A stretch of DNA of 64,000 nucleotides from Clostridiales bacterium (GTDB taxonomy: Bacteria; Bacillota; Clostridia; Oscillospirales; Oscillospiraceae), in assembly GCA_029008095.1 (NCBI GenBank), contig JAQXJB010000004.1:36234-100233 (forward strand). The letters are read 5' to 3'. The notes beneath the pieces are model-generated. The model worked only from the letters and a program-made list of their open reading frames with translations. It had not been told where the DNA came from and searched no databases. Position numbers and translations under genes: made by a program. This document shows positions 7,926 to 16,993 of the stretch, in pieces (positions within the stretch are counted from its first letter, which is position 1; every line of letters starts with the position of its first letter).

Positions 7926-9668
7926 ATGAAGAAGCATTTAGCGCTTATCCTCGCACTTGTTTTCATTGTTGCCCTGTTCGCCGGCTGCGGCGGCACCAAC
8001 AACAGCAACACTGACAACACCAACAGCACCAACAATAACACCACCAACACCAACAACAACACTCCTGACGGCAACGATCAGGAGAACAGCCCCTACAAGT
8101 TCGCCGCCGGCAAGTTTGCCACCGACGAACGCGGCGTAGCCACCGAAAAGTATGACTACGAACTGCCTTTCTGCACCACTGATGAGACCCTTACCTTCTG
8201 GACTGTCAGCTGGAACCCCGAGTACATTCCCGCCGATGGTTTTGACTCCATGCCCTTCCCCAAGGAGCTGAAGGCTCAGACCGGCGTCAATGTAGAGTAC
8301 ACCATCGTTACCAGAGACGCCATGCAGTCCAACTTCGCCGTTCTTCTGGCCGCCGATGACCTCTGCGACCTCATGTGCCACGGCGCAAGCTACTATTCCG
8401 GCACCGTCAAGGAATCCGTTGAGGAAGGCTATTTTGTCAACATCTATGATTATCGCGAGTACTGCCCCAACTATATGTACGAGGCTGCTTACCGCGACCC
8501 CGATGATAAGGCCACCTATGCCGACGTATTCTATGAGGACGATTTTGTTTATTCCTTCTGGGATCTTTATGACGGCAAGGTCGTCAGCATGGGTCCCGTT
8601 GTCCGCAACGACTGGGTCGAGCAGGTCGGCATGACCCGCGAGGGCATCAAGACCTGGGATGATGTCTATGATATGATGGTCGCAGTCAAGAACGCCGGTC
8701 TCTCTACCGCCCCTTGGCAGCTTATCAGCACCATTGAGATCTCCGGCGCCAAAATTTTCAGTGCCTTTGATACCGTTGGCTATACCGACACTGCCTCTCT
8801 CCAGCAGCCCTATCAGATCAACGGAGAGGTTCAGCTGCTCCACTCCAACCAGAATGACCTTGACCTTGTCACCTATCTCAACAAGTGCTGGAACGCCGGT
8901 CTCATCGATCCTGACTGGGCCGGCTGCGCCGACAACAACGCCTACATTCCCAAGGTAGACAACTGCGGCTTCTTCGCCACCACCACCTCCGGCATCATGA
9001 CCCTCGAGAGCAACGGCACCGATCCCAACGCTGAATGGGTTACCATCCAGAAGCTGCTCAAGACAGAAGACCAGGTTCTCCATGTTGGCGAGGCTGCTTC
9101 CCGTAAGTCCTACGGCGAGACAAGCGTCAGCGCAAGCTGCGAGAACATTCCTCTTGCCATTACCTGGTGCGACTTCCGTTATTCCGACGGAGCATACAAC
9201 CTCATCAACTACGGCGTTCAGGGTCACACCTGGGATTACAACGAGAACGGCGAGATTCGCCTGACCGACTTCGTTCTGAATAATCCCGACGGCCTGTCAG
9301 CCACCTGGTGCCTGCTGCTTCACGGCCTGAACAATCTGGCTGACTGCGGTCTTGAGGACAGTAACCGCAAGCTGGCCTACGAAGGCGGCAGCAAGTATGT
9401 TGAGTTCGGTCAGATTTGGACTCTCTTCCAGTATGACGGCGCTTACGAGTGGCCTGCCGGTCTGAACCTCAGCGACGAGGATCAGCAGGAGGTCAATGAA
9501 CTTGCCGGCGACGTAGTCACCTATATCTCCGAGAACTTCACCGCCTTTGTTGACAACTCCAAGTCTCTCACTGAGTGGGATTCCTATGCAGCAGGTCTTT
9601 CCTCCATCGGCGGCGATGCCATAAAGGCCATCTATCAGGATACCCTGGACGCTTACTACGCAGCATAA
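7926..9668 (+). CDS. ABC-type extracellular solute-binding lipoprotein (sugar type)
   Basis: 580 residues; AAAGGA lies about eight bases before the ATG. A signal peptide ends in the lipobox FAGC (C near 21), followed by an Asn/Thr-rich linker to about residue 60. The mature part has the features of long family-1 (LplA-like, CUT1) binding proteins: TFWTVSWNPEY near the start, WDLYDGKVVSMG, and alternating helical lobes. It should be tethered outside the membrane and deliver a carbohydrate or related ligand. No permease or ATPase genes for it lie in this window, so the cognate importer is elsewhere. It lies 41 bases after the first dehydratase gene and probably shares its transcript. Confidence 0.83.
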   Translation: MKKHLALILALVFIVALFAGCGGTNNSNTDNTNSTNNNTTNTNNNTPDGNDQENSPYKFAAGKFATDERGVATEKYDYELPFCTTDETLTFWTVSWNPEYIPADGFDSMPFPKELKAQTGVNVEYTIVTRDAMQSNFAVLLAADDLCDLMCHGASYYSGTVKESVEEGYFVNIYDYREYCPNYMYEAAYRDPDDKATYADVFYEDDFVYSFWDLYDGKVVSMGPVVRNDWVEQVGMTREGIKTWDDVYDMMVAVKNAGLSTAPWQLISTIEISGAKIFSAFDTVGYTDTASLQQPYQINGEVQLLHSNQNDLDLVTYLNKCWNAGLIDPDWAGCADNNAYIPKVDNCGFFATTTSGIMTLESNGTDPNAEWVTIQKLLKTEDQVLHVGEAASRKSYGETSVSASCENIPLAITWCDFRYSDGAYNLINYGVQGHTWDYNENGEIRLTDFVLNNPDGLSATWCLLLHGLNNLADCGLEDSNRKLAYEGGSKYVEFGQIWTLFQYDGAYEWPAGLNLSDEDQQEVNELAGDVVTYISENFTAFVDNSKSLTEWDSYAAGLSSIGGDAIKAIYQDTLDAYYAA

Positions 9669-9715
9669 ACCGTTTTTCTCCGCTGTCCGGTACCCCCGGG
9701 CAGCGGAGCGATATT

Positions 9716-9879
9716 AAGGAAGCTCTGAATCAATACGTCTGCGGCATCTTGTGGAAAATTTTCGCGGCAATATCGTTGTGTTTTCTTGAAATAAACCCAT
9801 TATTCCTGCAAAAACACGCCTCATTGCCACAAAAATTTTGCTCACAAGCTGCTCTTGCCGATTTATTCAGAGCTTCCTT
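9716..9879. repeat. Palindromic MITE-like element
   Basis: A 164-base element bounded by perfect 15-base inverted repeats, AAGGAAGCTCTGAAT (9716-9730) and its complement (9865-9879). A second, imperfect inverted pair lies further in (CTTGTG...GGCAAT near 9748 against its complement near 9825-9850), so the whole element can fold into one long hairpin. It has no coding capacity. It separates the binding-protein gene from the second dehydratase and leaves the Shine-Dalgarno of the latter just outside. A GC-rich dyad at about 9678-9707 precedes it and may act as a terminator for the upstream genes, although it has no T tract. Confidence 0.75.
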
Positions 9880-9906
9880 TAACTCCAACTATAAGGAGCT
9901 GTCACA

Positions 9907-11091
9907 ATGAAAATAACAAAGGTTGAACTTTTTCTCTTCCACTGCGACACCACCGCTCCCGCAAAGCCTGTCGGCATACGCATGTATACCGACGAGGGCA
10001 TTTACGGCGACGGCGAAGCCTCCATGTCCTACGGCAACGGAGCCGAGGGCGCATACGGCATGCTGGAAAGCCTCATTCCCCTGGTTCTGGGCATGAATCC
10101 TCTGGCCAACGAGGTCATCTGGGACAAGCTGCACAAGACCACCTTCTGGGGACAGAGCCCCGGCCCCGCCGTGTTCTCCGCCATGAGCGCCATAGACATC
10201 GCCCTCTGGGACATCAAGGGCAAGTATTACAACACTCCCCTGTATAATCTCCTCGGCGGCAAGTTCCGTAATGAGCTTCGCTGCTACGCCAGCCAGCTCC
10301 AGCTTGGCTGGGGCGCCGAGTATAATATGGCCTTCTCCAACGAGGATTACGCAGCTATGGCCAAAAAAGCCGTGGCTGACGGCTATGACGCCATCAAGGT
10401 CGACTTCACCTGCTTCGGAAGCGGTCCCCAGGACAGGATATCCCATCTCCAGCGCTCCGGACTGCTGGCCCCCAAAATGCTCAAGCTCATTGAAGGCCGC
10501 GTCGCCGCAACCCGCGAGGCAGTGGGTGAGGACGTGGACATTATCATAGAGAATCACTCCGGTCTGGACGCGCTCTCCGCCGTTCAGATAGCCGAGGCAG
10601 TGGAGAAATACAACATTTTCTTCTTCGAGGAGCCCAACACTCCCTCCCCCAAGACGGCCAAGTGGATAAGCGAGCGCACCCGCATCCCCATAGCAAACGG
10701 CGAACGCATCTTCTCCCGCTGGCAGTATTTCCCCTATTTTGAGGACATGTCCCTGCAGGTAGCCCAGCCTGACCTGACAAGCTGCGGCGGCGTGACCGAG
10801 GGCAAGAAAATATGCGACATGGCTCACGCCTATGACGTTTCCGTCCAGCTCCATGTCTGCGGCACGCCCCTTTCCACCGCCCTCTCCCTGCATCTGGAGT
10901 CTTCCATTCCCAACTTCGTGATTCATGAGCACCATGTAAACAATCTCCACGACCACATCAAGGATCTCTGCATCTACGATTACCAGCCCGTTAACGGCGT
11001 TTACACCGTGCCTGATCTTCCCGGAATCGGCAACGAGTGGAGCGAGAAGGCTCTCGCCACTCCCGACCGGAAGAGCGTATTTGAACTCTGA
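9907..11091 (+). CDS. Mandelate racemase/muconate lactonizing family dehydratase, copy 2
   Basis: 394 residues with AAGGAG before the ATG. It is a close paralogue of the 6694-7884 product, roughly two-thirds identical by eye. It shares IYTDEG-like and TFWGQSPGPAVFS segments and the same ENH, FEEP, GER and HVCG catalytic motifs. The main divergence is the loop after the second barrel strand (around 170-190), where substrate selectivity is usually set, so the two copies may act on different epimers. It probably belongs to the same acid-sugar dehydratase system as the first copy. The intervening MITE-like element means it may be expressed separately. Substrate is unknown. Confidence 0.85.
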   Translation: MKITKVELFLFHCDTTAPAKPVGIRMYTDEGIYGDGEASMSYGNGAEGAYGMLESLIPLVLGMNPLANEVIWDKLHKTTFWGQSPGPAVFSAMSAIDIALWDIKGKYYNTPLYNLLGGKFRNELRCYASQLQLGWGAEYNMAFSNEDYAAMAKKAVADGYDAIKVDFTCFGSGPQDRISHLQRSGLLAPKMLKLIEGRVAATREAVGEDVDIIIENHSGLDALSAVQIAEAVEKYNIFFFEEPNTPSPKTAKWISERTRIPIANGERIFSRWQYFPYFEDMSLQVAQPDLTSCGGVTEGKKICDMAHAYDVSVQLHVCGTPLSTALSLHLESSIPNFVIHEHHVNNLHDHIKDLCIYDYQPVNGVYTVPDLPGIGNEWSEKALATPDRKSVFEL

Positions 11092-11225
11092 TTCTTCCAC
11101 TCCTTTCTTCCTTTTCTTGACAGTACCGCAGAAGCAATGTGCGGAGCTGCCCCGCCGCCGTGTCCTTCAAAGGGCGCGGCGGAAAACTTTTTGAGATTAT
11201 TTGTATTTATGGGGAACATATGCCC

Positions 11226-11255
11226 TTGACCATTCGTCTAAACCCATGATATAGT
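11226..11255 (+). promoter_or_regulatory. Promoter of the SLH/DUF4358 gene
   Basis: TTGACC (11226-11231), 18-base spacer, TATAGT (11250-11255), about 25 bases upstream of the Shine-Dalgarno AGGAGG for the ATG at 11286. Confidence 0.6.
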
Positions 11256-11285
11256 CCCAAAAGAACATATTTTTAGGAGGATACC

Positions 11286-12332
11286 ATGAAAAACTTCAAG
11301 AAGATCATTGCACTGTTTCTCGCCCTGACTCTCTGCCTGGGTTCAGGCATCAGCGCCCTGGCATACAGTGACGATACCACCATGGCTCAGGCCGACGCGC
11401 TGAATACTCTCGGTCTTTTCCAGGGCTCCGACAAGGGCTACGAGCTTGACCGTGCCCCCAGCCGCCTTGAGGCGCTCATTATGCTCATCCGCCTCTCCGG
11501 AAAGGAGAACGAAGCTCTCTATTCTTGGGAGCCTCTGACCAGCCCTTTTACAGATGTACCCACCTGGGAGGGCGCCGCTGAGTACATAGCCTATGCTTAC
11601 AACAACGGTCTCACCGACGGTGTGACCGACACTACCTTCGACCCCGACAGCCCCGCCACCGCTCAGACCTTTGTCACCTTCGCGCTCCGCGCTCTCGGCT
11701 ACACCGATGAGACCGTGTGGGATAACTGGGAGACCCTGGGCAGAGACGCCGGCATCATCACTGCTGATACAGATCTCGCCAACTTCAAGCGCGGCGACGC
11801 GGTTCTCGTTTCCTACGCCGCTCTCAGCGCGAAGCTCGCCGGCAGCGACACCACTCTCAATGATTGGATGCTTGATAACGGCATATACGGCGAGCTGGCA
11901 TATAACGTTGCCCGCAGCATCGTTGGCTATCCCGTGACCGCCGAGTCCTCCATCATGGAGATCTACGGCAAGCTCTATGCCGGTCTTGAGAACGGAATTT
12001 CCCTCTCCAGACTTATGGCTACACCCTTCGACGCGGAAAGCGCAAGCTATTTTATCGGCGCATCTGATCTGGACATCGTTGAGGGCTATGCCTGCGAGCC
12101 CATGATGAGTTCCGTCGCTCACTCCGTCTGCCTGGTAAGACTTGCCGAAGGCAGCGACATTGAGGCCGCAAAGACCGCCATCCGCGAGAACGTGAACCCC
12201 AACAAGTGGATCTGCGTAGGTGTTGACCCTGCCAACATCCGCGTTGAGAACATCGGCAATCTCATTCTTCTGGTAATGGACAACAACAACTGCCAGCAGA
12301 TCGCCGACGCCTTCCTGTCTCTTGCTCAGTAA
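11286..12332 (+). CDS. Secreted protein with SLH-type repeat and DUF4358 domain
   Basis: 348 residues. An N-terminal signal peptide (about 1-26) ends near ISALA. Residues about 30-150 contain S-layer-homology-like repeats (DRAPSRLEALIMLIRL; FTDVP; YNNGLTDGVTDTTFDP), which bind secondary cell-wall polymers. Residues about 215-345 match DUF4358, with the typical CEPMMSSVAHSVCLVR and NKWICVGVDPANIRV segments. DUF4358 proteins commonly sit beside DHHW proteins and MBOAT acyltransferases. Here the DHHW gene follows immediately, but no MBOAT gene is present. The likely place of action is the cell wall; the precise role is unknown. Confidence 0.85.
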   Translation: MKNFKKIIALFLALTLCLGSGISALAYSDDTTMAQADALNTLGLFQGSDKGYELDRAPSRLEALIMLIRLSGKENEALYSWEPLTSPFTDVPTWEGAAEYIAYAYNNGLTDGVTDTTFDPDSPATAQTFVTFALRALGYTDETVWDNWETLGRDAGIITADTDLANFKRGDAVLVSYAALSAKLAGSDTTLNDWMLDNGIYGELAYNVARSIVGYPVTAESSIMEIYGKLYAGLENGISLSRLMATPFDAESASYFIGASDLDIVEGYACEPMMSSVAHSVCLVRLAEGSDIEAAKTAIRENVNPNKWICVGVDPANIRVENIGNLILLVMDNNNCQQIADAFLSLAQ

Positions 12333-12333
12333 A

Positions 12334-13479
12334 ATGAAGCGTCTCGCGGCGGTTACGCTGCTCCTTGCTCTGCTGCTCTGCGCCTGCGGCGGCCCGGCGA
12401 ACACCATCCCGGATACGCCCTCCGCCCCTGTGTCCACCCCGGACGAAACGCCCCAGGCCACTCCCGACACAGCTCCGGACAGCACACCGGATGCAACACC
12501 GGAGACAAGTCCCGAGGCCACCCCGGATGAAACACCCGAGGCCACCCCGGATGAAACGCCCCAGGCCACTCCCGAGGCAAGCGCTGAGCCTACCCCGAAA
12601 CCTACTCCGACTCCTGAACCCACTCCCGAGCCTACTCCCGAGGCGCCGGCAGGCCCCGTAGTTGATAAAAGCATACTTCTCAGCTTTGACGGAATGTATT
12701 TTGAGCCCCGCCCCGCCGTGGACGACGCCGCTGTTACCCGTCTGGCCGAAAAGATGACCTCCCTGCGGGACAGCTACTTCGCGGATAACAAGGTATATTA
12801 CGCCATTGTTCCCGACAAAAGCTGGTATTTCCGGGACAAAACGGACAAGTATTTTGACCATAAGGCGATTTGTGACAGCCTTGCCGCCCAGCTCTCCGGC
12901 TTCACCGCCATCGACCTGACGGATACTCTCAGCGGCTCTGACTACTATGTCACCGACCCCCATTGGCGGCAGGAAAAGCTTTCGTCCGCTGTTTCCGCCC
13001 TGTCCTCCGTCATGGGCTTCAGCTATACCAAGACCGCCTACACGACTCAGTCCGCGGGAAGCTTCGTCGGCACCTACGGCAGCAAGGCCGATGGCTTCGC
13101 TCCTGAGACCCTCTATTACCTCACCAGCGATGTCACCGAGGCCGCCAAGGTCAATAACTTCCAGCAGCCCGAATTCCGCAAGGTCTACGACTCCGCCAAG
13201 TTCAGCACCAACGGCTACGACTTTTTCCTCTCCGGTGCTACGCCCCTGACGGTCATTGAGAACCCCAAGGCCGCCGAAAAGCGCGAACTGGTCATTTTCC
13301 GCGACTCCTTCGGCTCCTCCATAGCACCGCTGATGCTGGAAAGCTACTCCAAGGTCACTCTCGTCGACCTTCGTTACATGGTCAGCTCTCTGCTGCCAAA
13401 TTATGTGGATTTTACCGGCGCGGACGTTCTTTTTCTCTACTGCGACGAGCTGGTAAACAGCAGCTTCCTGCTGAAATAA
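12334..13479 (+). CDS. DHHW-family lipoprotein (SGNH-like)
   Basis: 381 residues from the ATG at 12334, one base after the upstream stop. A TTG four codons earlier is possible. Neither start has a clear Shine-Dalgarno, so reinitiation from the DUF4358 gene is likely. The signal peptide ends in lipobox LLCAC, followed by about 80 residues of Thr/Pro/Glu repeats (TPDE units), a wall-spanning linker. The globular part has the family motifs DPHWRQ and FRDSFGSS, resembling SGNH/AlgX-type domains that take part in O-acylation of surface polymers. Together with the SLH/DUF4358 protein it suggests a cell-surface modification pair. An acetyl donor membrane protein is missing nearby. Confidence 0.85.
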   Translation: MKRLAAVTLLLALLLCACGGPANTIPDTPSAPVSTPDETPQATPDTAPDSTPDATPETSPEATPDETPEATPDETPQATPEASAEPTPKPTPTPEPTPEPTPEAPAGPVVDKSILLSFDGMYFEPRPAVDDAAVTRLAEKMTSLRDSYFADNKVYYAIVPDKSWYFRDKTDKYFDHKAICDSLAAQLSGFTAIDLTDTLSGSDYYVTDPHWRQEKLSSAVSALSSVMGFSYTKTAYTTQSAGSFVGTYGSKADGFAPETLYYLTSDVTEAAKVNNFQQPEFRKVYDSAKFSTNGYDFFLSGATPLTVIENPKAAEKRELVIFRDSFGSSIAPLMLESYSKVTLVDLRYMVSSLLPNYVDFTGADVLFLYCDELVNSSFLLK

Positions 13480-13484
13480 GCTTC

Positions 13485-13513
13485 AAGCCCGGACATGAAC
13501 AATGTCCGGGCTT
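13485..13513 (+). terminator. Intrinsic terminator after the DHHW gene
   Basis: Perfect 12-base stem AAGCCCGGACAT/ATGTCCGGGCTT with a 5-base loop, followed by CATGTTTT. Confidence 0.8.
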
Positions 13514-13552
13514 CATGTTTTACCGTTACTGCCGCGTGAAGCACAATGCCGC

Positions 13553-13582
13553 TTGACACGCGCCGCCGTCAGCATATACAAT
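13553..13582 (+). promoter_or_regulatory. Promoter of the ROK kinase gene
   Basis: TTGACA (13553-13558) with either TATACA at 13575-13580 (spacer 16) or TACAAT at 13577-13582 (spacer 18). It lies about 35 bases upstream of the ATG. Confidence 0.65.
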
Positions 13583-13614
13583 AAGGCAAAACAGAAAAAT
13601 AAGGGTGATACCAT

Positions 13615-14496
13615 ATGATGAACATACTCGGCGTGGATGTGGGCGGTACATACGTCCGCATGGGGACCTTAAGGGACGGCAAAATCGAAAACCTCGTCAA
13701 ACGAAGCTCAGCGGAGATATTCTCCGCCCCCGGAGGCGCGGCGGCGGGACTTTCTCAGGCGCTGAAGGAATACGCCGGCGGCAAAAAATTCGCCGCAGCG
13801 GGCGTCTGCATACCCGGCACCGTCAGCCGGGACGGCGAGCGGGTGCTCAACGTGCCCAACATCCCGGGTCTCAATGACGTTCCCCTGCGGGACGCCCTCA
13901 CCGACGCACTGGACGCGCCGGTATTCGTTGAAAACGACATCACCATGCTCACCACCGGAGACTCCCGCCGTCTCGGGCTTGAGCGCGGCGTGGTATTCGG
14001 CTGCTACATAGGCACGGGCCTCGGCGGCGCGGTGCTGGTGGACGGCAAGCTCCTGCGGGGCAGGAGCGGTCTTTGCGAGCCGGGTCATATCGCCATTTAC
14101 GGGCTTGACCGTCCCTGCGGCTGCGGCAAGACCGGCTGCGCCGAGCCCTATGTGGCAGGCCGCGCCCTTGAGCATCTGCTGGCTGACAGATACCCTGGCC
14201 ACAGCATTGCGGAGATATTTGACCTTATGAGCGATGCGGAGCTTAAGGAATATGTGGATATCCTCGCCCATCTTCTGGCCTCGGCGGTGCAGCTTCTTGA
14301 CCCTGACGCGGTGATAATGGGCGGCGGCGTATGCGCTATGAGCGCCTTCCCCCGTGAGCTGCTGCTGGAACGGCTGGCCCAGCTTTGCATGGCTCCCGTT
14401 CCCGCTTCCACGCTGAATCTCCTCTATCCCGTCGTCTCCGACGCCTCCGGCGTTTACGGAGCGGCTGTATTCGCCCAGAACAGCCTGATATTATGA
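13615..14496 (+). CDS. ROK-family sugar kinase, D-allose kinase-like
   Basis: 293 residues; AAGGGTG precedes a double ATG at 13615/13618. The phosphate-binding DVGGTYVRMG lies at 8-17 and the catalytic Asp in VENDIT is D108. The ROK zinc site GHIAIYG...CGCGKTGC gives H158, C168, C170 and C175. The C-terminal DPDAVIMGGGV...SAFPRE region closely resembles AlsK (D-allose kinase), which makes that the best guess; other hexoses are possible. It phosphorylates a sugar with ATP in the cytoplasm. It stands alone with its own promoter, between a terminator and the PhoB/PhoR-like pair, so no pathway partner is adjacent. Confidence 0.85.
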   Translation: MMNILGVDVGGTYVRMGTLRDGKIENLVKRSSAEIFSAPGGAAAGLSQALKEYAGGKKFAAAGVCIPGTVSRDGERVLNVPNIPGLNDVPLRDALTDALDAPVFVENDITMLTTGDSRRLGLERGVVFGCYIGTGLGGAVLVDGKLLRGRSGLCEPGHIAIYGLDRPCGCGKTGCAEPYVAGRALEHLLADRYPGHSIAEIFDLMSDAELKEYVDILAHLLASAVQLLDPDAVIMGGGVCAMSAFPRELLLERLAQLCMAPVPASTLNLLYPVVSDASGVYGAAVFAQNSLIL

Positions 14497-14503
14497 TCGT
14501 ATA

Positions 14504-14569
14504 TTCCGGGTTCATTTAACCTCGATTTAACATTACTGCCGTACCTTTTTTACATCATGGGAATAGAAT
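14504..14569 (+). promoter_or_regulatory. Candidate Pho-box promoter region
   Basis: TTTAAC at 14515-14520 and again at 14526-14531 gives the 11-base direct-repeat period of PhoB/PhoP boxes, with a degenerate TTCCGG one period upstream (14504). A -10-like TAGAAT lies at 14564-14569. A Pho box here would mean autoregulation of the response-regulator gene at 14658. Only two good repeats are visible, so this is tentative. Confidence 0.4.
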
Positions 14570-14657
14570 ATCCATATAAATGGATATTTTATTCGATTTA
14601 AGACTTGCGTAGCAGCCGCGAACTATGGCACATTACGCAATCATGTGAGGTGATAAG

Positions 14658-15335
14658 ATGATCTATCTGCTTGAAGACGATGACAGCATCCGAAAGCTTG
14701 TCATATACACTCTTGAAAGCCAGGGCTACCGGGCCGAGGGCTTTGCCCGTCCCTCCGCCTTCTGGCGGGCTATGGACACCAACATGCCCGAGCTTATACT
14801 GCTGGATATCATGCTGCCCGAGGAGGACGGTCTGAGCATACTCCGCCGCCTGCGCTCCTCCGGTACGACCAAAAATCTGCCCGTGATAATGCTCACCGCA
14901 AAGAACACGGAATATGACCGGGTCATCGGCCTTGACAACGGCGCGGACGATTTCATCTCCAAGCCCTTCGGCATGATGGAGATGGTCGCCAGAGTGCGCG
15001 CCGTGCTCCGCCGCACCCACCCCGCTGAGGAGAACGCGGCGGAATTCAGCATCGGCGAGCTTTACGTCTGCCCGGAGAAGCATATTGTGCGGGTTTCCGG
15101 AAACGATGTGCCTCTTACCCACAAGGAATTCGAGCTGCTCTGCCTGCTGCTGGATAGCCGCGGCCGGGTACTGACCCGCGACGTTATCATGGATAAAATA
15201 TGGGACAGCGACTTTGACCGGGAAAACCGCACCGTGGACGTCCATGTCCGCACGCTTCGCTCCAAGCTCGGAGAGGCCGGAGCTTACATAGAGACCGTGC
15301 GCGGCGTGGGCTACAAAATAGGAGACGATAAATGA
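14658..15335 (+). CDS. PhoB/OmpR-family response regulator
   Basis: 225 residues. The receiver domain carries the acidic pair (E6, D7), phospho-acceptor D50 (LILLDIMLP) and conserved K102 (ISKPFG). A winged-helix DNA-binding domain covers about 130-223, with LTHKEFELL and the C-terminal RTVDVHVRTLRSKLG recognition region. It overlaps the histidine kinase start by four bases, so the pair is coupled. The domain layout and partner match PhoBR-type systems, and a candidate Pho box lies upstream. No pst or other phosphate genes lie nearby, so the phosphate link remains an inference. Confidence 0.9.
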   Translation: MIYLLEDDDSIRKLVIYTLESQGYRAEGFARPSAFWRAMDTNMPELILLDIMLPEEDGLSILRRLRSSGTTKNLPVIMLTAKNTEYDRVIGLDNGADDFISKPFGMMEMVARVRAVLRRTHPAEENAAEFSIGELYVCPEKHIVRVSGNDVPLTHKEFELLCLLLDSRGRVLTRDVIMDKIWDSDFDRENRTVDVHVRTLRSKLGEAGAYIETVRGVGYKIGDDK

Positions 15336-16978
15336 CGCTGAAAATTTTCCGCAGCTCATTGATCGTGGGTCTGTGCGTCCTCGTCATTTCCTTCACGCTG
15401 TCCATGTTCGTTCTCTACAACTACCACGAGGATCAGGTCTATACCGAGCTCACCTCCGAAGCCAGGAACATAGTCCACGGTCTTGATCTGGCCGGCGATG
15501 AATTTTTTCAGGATTTTCAACCACTCAACCGCGTGACCCGCGTGGCCGGGGACGGAACGGTGCTTTACGACAGCGTGGCCGACGCCGCCTCGATGGAAAA
15601 CCATCTTGACCGCGAGGAGATAAGCGGCGCGCTTTCAAACGGCTTCGGTCAGAGCGCCCACTACTCCCGAACACTGATGCAGAAAACTCTTTATTACGCC
15701 CTGCTTGCCGGAGACGGAACAGTCGTGCGCGTTTCCTGCGTGGAGCGTTCCCTTTTCGCTACCGCGGGCACCATGATGTCCGGTATTATCTGGGTTCTGG
15801 CGCTGACTCTTGCGCTCTCCGCTATTCTCGCCTCCCGCATGGCGAGGAAGATAGTCCGTCCCCTCAACGAGCTGGATCTCGACCACCCGGAGCTAAGCCC
15901 GGACTACAAGGAGCTGACTCCTCTGGTGAACCGCCTGAAGGAGCAGAATTCCACCATTCGCCGGCAGATAGATGAGCTGAGCATGAAGCAGAGGGAATTT
16001 TCCGCTATAACGGACAACATGAGCGAGGGCTTCCTGCTCATCGATAACCGCGCCGCCATTCTTTCCTCCAACCTGAGCGCCATGCGTCTGCTCAGCGCTC
16101 ACAGGGACTCCGGCCTCCGCAACCTGCGGCAAAGCGACTGCCCCGAGGCTCTCAAGCGCTGCGCCGAGGCTGCTCTGGCAGGACGGCGGTCTGAGATATC
16201 TATGCCCGCCGAGGACCGCAGTCTCTGCCTCATCGCCAGCCCCGTAGTATCCTCCGGTCAGGTGACCGGCGCGGTGATAATGGTGATGGATATAACCGAA
16301 CGGGAACAGCGCGAGACTCTGCGCCGGGAGTTCTCCGCCAACGTTTCCCATGAGCTGAAAACGCCCCTTACCTCCATATCCGGCTTCGCGGAGCTGATGA
16401 AGGAGGGAATCGTCCCGCCCGAGAAGGTCACCGAGTTCGCCGGTGATATTTACGCCGAATCTCGCCGTCTTATCGCGCTTGTGGACGACATAATCAAGCT
16501 TTCCGGCCTTGACGAGGACTCGCCCGCCTTTGAGAAGGAGCCTGTGGAGCTCTATTCCCTCTCCGCCGGGATATTGGAAAGTCTGCGCCCCATAGCGGCA
16601 AAGCGTAACATCACGCTTAACCTCAGCGGCGAGCCGACAGAGCTGAAGGGCATACGCCACATTCTCAGCGAGATGATATATAATCTCTGCGACAACGCCA
16701 TAAAATATAACAAGGATGGCGGCCGCGTGGATGTAAGCATACGCCGCAGCGGCGCGAACACCATAGTTACCGTGGCGGACACCGGCATCGGCATCCCCTA
16801 CGCCCACCAGGACCGGGTATTCGAGCGCTTCTACCGGGTGGATAAGAGCCACTCCAAGGAGATAGGCGGCACGGGTCTGGGTCTTTCCATCGTGAAGCAC
16901 GGCGCGCAGTATCACAATGCCCGGATAGAGCTGAAGAGTGAGCCGGGAAAGGGCACTGCCGTATCTATCATTTTTTAA
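15332..16978 (+). CDS. PhoR-like sensor histidine kinase
   Basis: 548 residues. TM segments lie at about 7-29 and 150-170 and flank an extracytoplasmic domain of about 120 residues. A linker and a PAS-like domain (about 220-320) follow, then HisKA with H340 in SANVSHELKTPLTS and HATPase_c with N-box NLCDNAIKYN, DTGIGIP and GTGLGLSIVK. The layout matches PhoR of Gram-positives. It phosphorylates the response regulator encoded just upstream; its signal is not visible in the sequence. The ATG overlaps the regulator stop (ATGA). Confidence 0.9.
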   Translation: MTLKIFRSSLIVGLCVLVISFTLSMFVLYNYHEDQVYTELTSEARNIVHGLDLAGDEFFQDFQPLNRVTRVAGDGTVLYDSVADAASMENHLDREEISGALSNGFGQSAHYSRTLMQKTLYYALLAGDGTVVRVSCVERSLFATAGTMMSGIIWVLALTLALSAILASRMARKIVRPLNELDLDHPELSPDYKELTPLVNRLKEQNSTIRRQIDELSMKQREFSAITDNMSEGFLLIDNRAAILSSNLSAMRLLSAHRDSGLRNLRQSDCPEALKRCAEAALAGRRSEISMPAEDRSLCLIASPVVSSGQVTGAVIMVMDITEREQRETLRREFSANVSHELKTPLTSISGFAELMKEGIVPPEKVTEFAGDIYAESRRLIALVDDIIKLSGLDEDSPAFEKEPVELYSLSAGILESLRPIAAKRNITLNLSGEPTELKGIRHILSEMIYNLCDNAIKYNKDGGRVDVSIRRSGANTIVTVADTGIGIPYAHQDRVFERFYRVDKSHSKEIGGTGLGLSIVKHGAQYHNARIELKSEPGKGTAVSIIF

Positions 16979-16993
16979 GTAAAATGGAGAAAT

